A stretch of 12,451 nt of DNA from Planctomycetaceae bacterium UBA6163 (lineage in GTDB: Bacteria > Planctomycetota > Planctomycetia > Pirellulales > Pirellulaceae): positions 12,574-25,024 of the forward strand of contig DIUH01000038.1 in the NCBI GenBank assembly GCA_002428205.1, read 5' to 3'. Positions 7,310-12,451 of this stretch are shown here, one piece after another (position 1 is the stretch's first letter; the number at the start of each line of letters is the position of its first letter). The translations under genes and the position numbers were made by a program. The notes below the pieces were generated by a model. It was not told where the DNA came from and ran no database searches. It worked only from the letters and a program-made list of their open reading frames with translations.

Positions 7310-8314
7310 CTAAGGATCGAACTTGGCGAAGATCATCCGCCCGGCATTGGTTTGCAGGATACTCGTGACCGTCACGTTCAATTCTCGTCCGATTTGGTGG
7401 CGTGCCCCTTCAACGACGACCATTGTGCCGTCGTCGAGGTAGCCGACCCCTTGGTCTGCCCCCTCACCCGGCTTAATGATTTTGGTTACGAACATTTCGC
7501 CCGGCAAAAGCCTAGGCTTAAGGGCGTTGGAGATTTCGTTCAGGTTGATCACCGGAACGCTGTGGATTTGGGCAACTTGATTGAGGTTAAAGTCGCCGGT
7601 GACGACCTTGCCTTCCAGATGCTTGGCCAAAAGTACAAGCTTCATGTCGACCGGATGACCTGCAAATTCGGGCAAATCGCGATCAAAGATCTGCAGATCA
7701 ACTTTTGGGTCGGACCGTAAACGATTGAGAATATCCAAGCCCCGTCGACCACGTTGCCGGCGCAGTTTGTCGCTGCTGTCGGCAATCGCTTGCAACTCTG
7801 CCAACGCAAACCGCGGCAAAATTAGCTGGTTATCAAAAATCTCGGTCGCGACCAAATCTTCAATTCGGCCATCGATGATCACGCTGGTATCAAGGATTAA
7901 TGGTTTGAAACCTTTTGCATCTCGAACGAACTCCACATAGGGGATCAAAAAGCGAAAGTCGTCTTTCGTTTGAATCAAAACGCTAATGCAGATGTAACAA
8001 GCGATCACCGCGGTAACCAAGATCACCGATCCGGCATTGCCGGTCCGATCAAGCATCGGCGCCGCAGCGATGCTGAGTATGTACGTCAGCAACATTCCGA
8101 CCAGTAGGCCGAAGTAAACCGCAGAAATCGTATCGATGCGTTTCCTAGGGGCGTAGATATCGCCCACAATTACCGTAGTCGCCAACCCCATGACGGCAAG
8201 GAAAACCATCCAGGGGACGTGCGTACCGCTGCCCTCGGGCAGCGATGCGTTGATGATTGCCGACACGCCACCGGCGCAGATCAGGAAGACGCAGCGAAGT
8301 ATAATAAGTGCCAT
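7310..8314 (-). CDS. Membrane-anchored PIN/TRAM domain protein (YacL-like)
   Basis: This 334-residue protein has four predicted membrane segments (about 4-24, 33-53, 62-85 and 94-116), then a PIN nuclease-like domain and a TRAM domain. The PIN part starts at LILDTSVIIDGRIEDL (139-154). Its acidic set is visible: D142, E173, D223 and D241 (VVTGDFNLN). TRAM, a beta-barrel RNA-binding fold, covers about 270-331 (LLPGEMFVTKIIKPGEG, GYLDDGTMVVVEG). The order matches the YacL family of Bacillus and relatives, whose function is not well settled; an RNA-cleaving or RNA-binding role at the membrane is inferred. ATG at 8314 was chosen because the first membrane helix starts there; an ATG at 8377 adds 21 polar residues and is less likely. 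It is the first gene of the minus-strand block. Confidence 0.9.
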   Translation of the reverse strand: MALIILRCVFLICAGGVSAIINASLPEGSGTHVPWMVFLAVMGLATTVIVGDIYAPRKRIDTISAVYFGLLVGMLLTYILSIAAAPMLDRTGNAGSVILVTAVIACYICISVLIQTKDDFRFLIPYVEFVRDAKGFKPLILDTSVIIDGRIEDLVATEIFDNQLILPRFALAELQAIADSSDKLRRQRGRRGLDILNRLRSDPKVDLQIFDRDLPEFAGHPVDMKLVLLAKHLEGKVVTGDFNLNQVAQIHSVPVINLNEISNALKPRLLPGEMFVTKIIKPGEGADQGVGYLDDGTMVVVEGARHQIGRELNVTVTSILQTNAGRMIFAKFDP

Positions 8315-8674
8315 GATGGCGCGTAGTTTAACGCAAAGCGATCCGATCGCCCCAGGGGGCAAGCGGTTCTGGGGCAACGGATAGCAGGATTACGATCTGT
8401 AGACTTAACGATTTTGCCGAGTCTTCGTACACGCCAGGGGGCGCGCCGGGAAATCAGCGATCATCCAGACGTCGTACGTTGGCACTGGGGCTGAACGGTT
8501 TAAGTTGCGTTAAATTTCGGTATCGGCTCGGAAAATGATTTGCAGACGTTTTTCCAAAACGTGCCAACAACCGGTGCTGAACAATCCTGGCCCCCTGTGG
8601 TGAAAAAACGTTTCCTCCGCTACATTAAGGCTCCCTAACGATTTTCCCATGCACCACTAACCCATCGTCGCACT
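8315..8674. promoter_or_regulatory. Divergent intergenic/promoter region
   Basis: The PIN/TRAM gene leaves this 360-bp region leftward and the Lys/Ala-rich small protein gene leaves it rightward, so it must hold at least two promoters. I see no gene in it. Visible signals are a 7-bp inverted repeat at 8546-8562 and a 13-base word TAACGATTTT(G/C)CC at both 8406-8418 and 8636-8648. There are also two GC-rich words containing CCAGGGGGC, near 8352 and 8437. TACATT at 8621-8626 is a possible -10 element for the plus strand, with only a poor -35 match 17 bp before it. No strong consensus promoter is evident. Confidence 0.45.
8546..8562. promoter_or_regulatory. Inverted repeat ACGTTTT-TCC-AAAACGT, candidate operator
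   Basis: Perfect 7-bp arms (8546-8552 and 8556-8562) around 3 bases, within the divergent region and about 110 bp upstream of the plus-strand start codon. A half-site-like word AAAACG recurs at 8605-8610. The symmetry and spacing would suit a dimeric DNA-binding protein. A short hairpin in a transcript is the other reading. No regulator gene is in the window. Confidence 0.3.
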
Positions 8675-8977
8675 ATGGCCCGTAAGGTCGTCAGCCGAAA
8701 AGAGAAAGCCGCCGAGATTGAGGCTGCTGCAGCTTTGGAAGCCGCTTCGCCCGCAAAGAAGACGACAAAAAAGAAGGCAGCCCCGCGGAAAGCAAAGGTT
8801 GTCGAAGACGTTCGCAAGAAGCTTTATTGGGGTGTTTTTAGCCAGAACCTAAAGCGTGTCGCAGTGTTTGAGTTCGATCAAAAGGACGAGGCCGCTGCGC
8901 GGGCGGAAGAGCTGAGCAAGGGCGGAAAGAGCCCCCACTTCATCCAAAAGGTGAAGGAAGAGATCCAGTTGGAATAA
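8675..8977 (+). CDS. Conserved-looking small protein with Lys/Ala-rich N-terminal tail
   Basis: This 100-residue protein is not one I can name by function. Residues 1-45 are low-complexity and basic, with AKKTTKKKAAPRKAK (27-41) much like the tail of histone H1 or of bacterial H1-like proteins. Residues 47-98 look folded: two beta strands (LYWGVF, RVAVFEF), a helix (DEAAARAEELSK) and a last strand (SPHFIQKVKEEI). I believe similar proteins are widespread in planctomycetes, but this is memory only. The basic tail suggests nucleic acid or ribosome binding; that is inference. ATG at 8675 has no Shine-Dalgarno sequence. The exported hydrolase starts 69 bp downstream on the same strand and may be co-transcribed. 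Codon usage looks like that of its neighbours. Confidence 0.82.
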   Translation: MARKVVSRKEKAAEIEAAAALEAASPAKKTTKKKAAPRKAKVVEDVRKKLYWGVFSQNLKRVAVFEFDQKDEAAARAEELSKGGKSPHFIQKVKEEIQLE

Positions 8978-9046
8978 ACTGGGTAAAGTTTGTCATCCCA
9001 GAAAGGCTCCGTTCATTTTGGCAACAGCCCACGAGTGCTAAATCCA

Positions 9047-9871
9047 ATGGTTTTCACGTTGCATTCCGCTGCTGGTTCGCTTGTCCTGGCGATCGCATTG
9101 TTGTTATCCGCCACCGGAATGAACTCGATCGCTGCGGAGTCGCTGTTGGATCAATATACAGAACAGACGTTTGTTGACGCTGACGGCCAGAAACATCGTT
9201 ATCGATTATTGTTTCCCGCCGATTTTGACAAGGATGCTGATAAGAAGTATCCGCTAGTTCTGTTCCTACATGGTGCCGGTGAACGCGGCGATGATAACGT
9301 TGCCCCCTTGAAACATGGGGCAGCCGAGTTTGCTCGCCCCGATCGTCAAGCCGAGTACCCATGTTTTGTGCTCGTTCCCCAGGTTCCCAAGGAACAAAAA
9401 TGGGTCGATGCCGACTGGAGTCACACCGAAGGTAAGGGGACTTTTCCCGAATCACACTCGACCGCTTATGCCGCCGCGTTGGGTGCGGTCAAAAGCTGGA
9501 TCGATTCAGGACGCGTTGATCCCGCCCGCGTTTATGTGACCGGGTTGTCGATGGGCGGTTACGGCACTTGGTACGCTTCGGCCGTTTCGAAAGATGTTTT
9601 CGCCGCGGCAGTCCCGATTTGTGGCGGTGGCGATCCGACTTGGGCCCAACGATACCAGGGGATGCCTATTTGGACATTCCACGGCACCGAAGATAAAGCG
9701 GTTCCGGTGGGGCGATCGAGAGAAATGATCGAAGCGCTATCCAAAGCCGGTCACAAACCCGAAGCGATTTACACCGAGTATGACGGTGGCGGACACGACG
9801 TGTGGACCGAAACTTATCGTCGCGACGATCTGTTTCGTTGGTTGTTTTCTCAACATCGGCCGGCGAAGTGA
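9047..9871 (+). CDS. Exported alpha/beta hydrolase (esterase/predicted peptidase type)
   Basis: This 274-residue protein starts with a signal peptide: a hydrophobic core (SLVLAIALLLSAT, about 11-23) and a likely cleavage after SIAA (about 30). The fold motifs are complete. LFLHGAGERG (72-81) is the oxyanion strand-loop, GLSMGGYG (166-173) holds the nucleophile S168, D216 in HGTED is the acid, and H250 in GGGHDVW is the base. The order and spacing fit the phospholipase/carboxylesterase group with a predicted peptidase label (COG4099-like). The substrate is unknown; a periplasmic carbohydrate or lipid ester is a fair guess. The frame is open upstream to a TTG at 8990, but ATG at 9047 puts the signal peptide at the N-terminus and is preferred. 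The stop codon overlaps the start of the agmatine deiminase gene. Confidence 0.88.
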   Translation: MVFTLHSAAGSLVLAIALLLSATGMNSIAAESLLDQYTEQTFVDADGQKHRYRLLFPADFDKDADKKYPLVLFLHGAGERGDDNVAPLKHGAAEFARPDRQAEYPCFVLVPQVPKEQKWVDADWSHTEGKGTFPESHSTAYAAALGAVKSWIDSGRVDPARVYVTGLSMGGYGTWYASAVSKDVFAAAVPICGGGDPTWAQRYQGMPIWTFHGTEDKAVPVGRSREMIEALSKAGHKPEAIYTEYDGGGHDVWTETYRRDDLFRWLFSQHRPAK

Positions 9872-10962
9872 CGCCCAGCGACAACGATCAATCGACCGTT
9901 GAATCTGTCGATGCAATCGTACAAACGTTATCCGCTCCGGATGGTGCGACCCGCCGTTGGCCTGCGGAATGGGAACCACAATCAGCGGTATGGTTTTCGT
10001 GGCCGCACAATCAGGAAACCTGGCCGGGGCATTATTCTCGGATTCCCGAAGCATTTTCGACACTCATTCGTGCCGCTTGCCAATTCGTGCCAGTCAAAGT
10101 TTTGGCGGCTGGAAATCTGGCCCAAGAAGCTACCCGGCATTTCGGCCGCTCCGACCGGATCGAAATCGTCGACATCCCGACCAACGATTGCTGGATTCGC
10201 GATTACGGCCCGACGTTCGCTTGGGAAGGCGACGAAGTGATCGGCATCGATTGGCGTTTCAACGCCTGGGGCGGAAAGTATCCGCCTTGGGATGATGACG
10301 CTGCCGCGGCGAAAAAAATTTGTCAACTTGCGTCAATTCGTTGCCAGTTCAGTGAAATGGGGCTCGAGGGCGGGGCGATCGAAGGCGATGGGACCGGACG
10401 ATTGCTGACCACGCCAAGCTGTGTTGAGACCGCGACGCGAAACCTCGGCTGGTCACGCCAAAAAATCGCTGCCGAGCTTCATTCGCAACTCGGGACCACC
10501 GAGATCGTCTGGATCGATGGCGGCGGTTTAGACGGCGACGACACCGATGGGCATATCGATCAAATGGCCCGTTTCGTTAACCCGGAAAACGTGCTCTGTG
10601 CTGTTTCCAGCGATCCCGCTGATCCGAACCACCTCGGACTAGAACGCAATTTTAAGCAGTTGCTCGCTTGGGCCGACCAGACCACGCCACGGGTCAAGAT
10701 TCATCGCCTGCCGACACCGCCGCCACGACACATTGGCGACGCGCGGGTGCCAGAAAGTTATTGCAACTTTTTAATGCTTGGCTCGGCCGCCGTACTCATG
10801 CCGACGTTCCGCCAACCGGTTCACGATGCCGCAGCGATTGGCCTGGTGGGCGATCTGTTACCCGGTCGCGAAATTATCGGTGTCGACGCGTACGATTTTG
10901 CGTGGGGATTGGGCGCGTGGCACTGCGCCAGCCAGCAACAACCGGCACCGCCAAGTCGTTGA
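9868..10962 (+). CDS. aguA: Agmatine deiminase / peptidylarginine deiminase family protein
   Basis: The family hydrolyses the guanidine group of agmatine to N-carbamoylputrescine and ammonia, the start of an arginine-to-putrescine route, in the cytoplasm. With GTG at 9868 the protein has 364 residues, a normal length. Visible blocks are WPHN (45-48), WIRDYGPTF (109-117), LEGGAIEGDGTG (166-177), GDDTDGHIDQMARF (223-236, catalytic H229), and the nucleophile C353 in GAWHCASQQQP (349-359). The last block differs from the common GGGNIHCITQQ form just before HC. GTG at 9868 overlaps the hydrolase stop as GTGA, a typical coupled junction. A GTG at 9802 would add 22 residues inside the hydrolase gene and is less likely. 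No N-carbamoylputrescine amidase gene is in the window, so agmatine as substrate is likely but not proved. Confidence 0.92.
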   Translation: MTPSDNDQSTVESVDAIVQTLSAPDGATRRWPAEWEPQSAVWFSWPHNQETWPGHYSRIPEAFSTLIRAACQFVPVKVLAAGNLAQEATRHFGRSDRIEIVDIPTNDCWIRDYGPTFAWEGDEVIGIDWRFNAWGGKYPPWDDDAAAAKKICQLASIRCQFSEMGLEGGAIEGDGTGRLLTTPSCVETATRNLGWSRQKIAAELHSQLGTTEIVWIDGGGLDGDDTDGHIDQMARFVNPENVLCAVSSDPADPNHLGLERNFKQLLAWADQTTPRVKIHRLPTPPPRHIGDARVPESYCNFLMLGSAAVLMPTFRQPVHDAAAIGLVGDLLPGREIIGVDAYDFAWGLGAWHCASQQQPAPPSR

Positions 10963-10964
10963 TA

Positions 10965-10980
10965 GGGCGATTCATCGCCT
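10965..10980 (+). terminator. Short hairpin after the deiminase stop codon
   Basis: GGCGAT (10966-10971) and ATCGCC (10974-10979) pair perfectly around two bases, with an outer G-T wobble. It starts three bases after the stop codon. No T run follows, so it is a weak candidate for termination or for 3' end protection. The rest of the 96-bp gap to the next gene is C-rich (about 11012-11045) and shows no clear promoter. Confidence 0.3.
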
Positions 10981-11058
10981 GGCAGATCGACTATGATAAG
11001 GGCTCGACTGCAACCCTACCCACTCTTCCCCACCGATCCACTAATCCGATCAATACCG

Positions 11059-12451
11059 ATGCGTATATTTTTTGGCCGCTTGTTTGGTGGACTGGTCGTT
11101 CTTGGCCTGGCCGGATCGATCACCAGTCCGCTGCCGATTCCTGTTGCCCATGCTGACGAACCGTTTATCCCGCGTCGTCAAAGCCAACCGCCCGGTCCAC
11201 CGCTGTCGCCGCAGCAGGCGCTGGAAAAAATGGTCGTGCCCGATGGCTTTAAAGTCGAACTGGTCGCCAGTGAACCTGATTTGGTCAATCCGGTCGCGAT
11301 GGCATTCGATGATCGTGGCCGAATCTATGTAACGGAAAGCTTTGAATATCCCCGACGCGAACCGGGGCCGGGACGCGATCGGATCAAAATCCTTGAAGAC
11401 ACCAACGGGGATGGGCGAGTCGATTCGGTCAAGATATTTGCCGAAGGTTTAAACATTCCTTCGGGCATCGCGGTCGGCCACGGAGGTGTTTGGGTCGCTA
11501 ATGCGCCAGACATTCTCTTTCTGGAAGATACCGATGGCGACGACAAAGCCGATAAACAAACCGTCATCGTGACCGGGTTTGGACGCGATGACACCCACGA
11601 ATTACCAAACGCACTCACTTGGGGACCCGACGGTTATCTTTATGGCCTCAACGGAGTGTTTAATCGCAGCGTCGTCAAACAAAATGGTAACACATTCGAC
11701 TTCACTTGCGCGATGTTTCGCATCGACCCGGCGACTCATCGATTCGAATTGTTTTGTGAAGGGACCAGCAATCCGTGGGGCATCACATTTGATCACGAAG
11801 GCGAAGCGTTTATCAGCGCTTGTGTGATCGACCACCTTTGGCATTTGACCGAATCGGGATACTACCATCGTCAAGGTGGCCCCTATCCGCCACACACATG
11901 GAAGATCGATTCAATAGTCAAACACAAGCATCAGATGGCGGCCTATTGTGGAATTGAGTTCTTTGACTCGCCCGCCTATCCGGCCAACTACCGTGACAGA
12001 CTTTATATGGGTAACATCCATGGCGGTTGTATCAATGTCGATTCTGTGCAGCGAAAGGGAGCAACCTATCAAGGCACGGGACATCCCGACTTTCTGACCG
12101 CGAACGACGTCTGGTTCATGCCGGTCGCACAAAAAGTCGGCCCAGACGGATGCCTTTATATTCTCGATTGGTACGATCGATATCACTGCTATCAAGACGC
12201 CAACGCTGACCCCAAAGGTGTCGATCGTGGTCACGGCCGATTGTACCGTGTTGTTTATGAGCAACGGCCCGAGGTCGAATTTGCTGATCTATCAAAACTC
12301 GATTATTCGCAACTGATCGACTTATTGGTTCATCCCAATATCTTCTATCGCCAACGTGCATCGGTAATCTTGGCCCAGCGGTTGCAATCTCGCGACGACC
12401 AAGCCAATCAGGTGGCCGCGGCAATGGTTTCGCGATTATTATCGAGCCCGA
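11059..12451 (+). CDS. PVC-type secreted/membrane-bound dehydrogenase, beta-propeller N-terminal part (cut by window edge)
   Basis: 464 codons are present and the frame runs off the window end. A signal peptide (hydrophobic 9-29, likely cut after AHA near 32) sends it out of the cytoplasm. The body matches the putative membrane-bound dehydrogenase domain known from Pirellula and Verrucomicrobium (TIGR02604-like), a six-bladed propeller related to soluble glucose/sorbosone dehydrogenases. Visible blocks are VPDGFKVELVASEPDLVNPV (60-79), GRIYVTESFEYP (87-98), LPNALTWGPDGYLYGLNGVF (182-201), SNPWGITFDHEGEAF (237-251) and DGCLYILDWYDRYHC (363-377). Two acidic loops, DTNGDGRVD (114-122) and DTDGDDKAD (157-165), look like calcium-binding EF-hand-type loops. 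Residues after about 410 begin a helical part that fits the start of HEAT repeats. Family members often end in a CxxCH heme domain; that would lie outside this window. The substrate is unknown, perhaps a sugar. Confidence 0.9.
   Translation, partial: MRIFFGRLFGGLVVLGLAGSITSPLPIPVAHADEPFIPRRQSQPPGPPLSPQQALEKMVVPDGFKVELVASEPDLVNPVAMAFDDRGRIYVTESFEYPRREPGPGRDRIKILEDTNGDGRVDSVKIFAEGLNIPSGIAVGHGGVWVANAPDILFLEDTDGDDKADKQTVIVTGFGRDDTHELPNALTWGPDGYLYGLNGVFNRSVVKQNGNTFDFTCAMFRIDPATHRFELFCEGTSNPWGITFDHEGEAFISACVIDHLWHLTESGYYHRQGGPYPPHTWKIDSIVKHKHQMAAYCGIEFFDSPAYPANYRDRLYMGNIHGGCINVDSVQRKGATYQGTGHPDFLTANDVWFMPVAQKVGPDGCLYILDWYDRYHCYQDANADPKGVDRGHGRLYRVVYEQRPEVEFADLSKLDYSQLIDLLVHPNIFYRQRASVILAQRLQSRDDQANQVAAAMVSRLLSSP

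Noticed and set aside
8990..9046. TTG start for the exported hydrolase.
   Set aside because: It would place 19 polar residues before the signal peptide; ATG at 9047 gives a proper export signal.
9802..9867. Upstream GTG start for the deiminase, 22 codons inside the hydrolase gene.
   Set aside because: The added residues do not match the family start, while GTG at 9868 gives a classic GTGA overlap and a normal length.
1..12451. Looked for tRNA or rRNA genes, insertion sequences, phage genes and toxin-antitoxin or defence genes.
   Set aside because: None seen. The PIN domain protein at 7310-8314 is a membrane YacL-like protein with TRAM, not a VapC toxin, and has no antitoxin partner.

Overview
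The window reads as chromosomal DNA from a planctomycete of the Pirellulaceae (Rhodopirellula-like) type. The evidence is a protein kinase with the typical planctomycete N-terminal segment, a secreted dehydrogenase of the family named after Pirellula and Verrucomicrobium, an oversized SecA, short hairpin-forming intergenic repeats, and little sign of Shine-Dalgarno sequences. It is mostly a housekeeping and metabolic region. I see no phage, transposon, CRISPR array, tRNA or rRNA.

Left part, minus strand (about 1-8314), in transcription order: a membrane PIN/TRAM protein (8314-7310), hisF (7262-6495), secA (6264-2542), waaA/kdtA (2448-1111) and a serine/threonine kinase cut by the window edge (794-1). 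PIN/TRAM and hisF are 47 bp apart and could be co-transcribed. The other gaps are larger and hold structured repeats: a nested inverted repeat plus a tandem hairpin repeat between hisF and secA, a second tandem hairpin family between secA and waaA, and a strong hairpin between waaA and the kinase. The WaaA gene implies Kdo-modified lipid A, so an outer membrane of Gram-negative type.

Middle (8315-8674): a divergent promoter region of about 360 bp with a 7-bp inverted repeat and short direct repeats.

Right part, plus strand (8675-12451): a 100-residue protein with a histone-H1-like Lys/Ala tail, an exported alpha/beta hydrolase (9047-9871), an agmatine deiminase family protein (9868-10962) that overlaps the hydrolase by a GTGA junction, and the first 464 residues of a secreted PVC-type dehydrogenase/beta-propeller protein (11059 onward).

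The most unusual item is SecA. At 1240 residues it is about a third longer than common SecA. The extra length sits in a roughly 50-residue beta-rich insertion in the second nucleotide-binding domain, and in a helical wing region that seems to hold four diverged copies of one module. No complete new system is evident; the SecA architecture and the repeats are the best leads.
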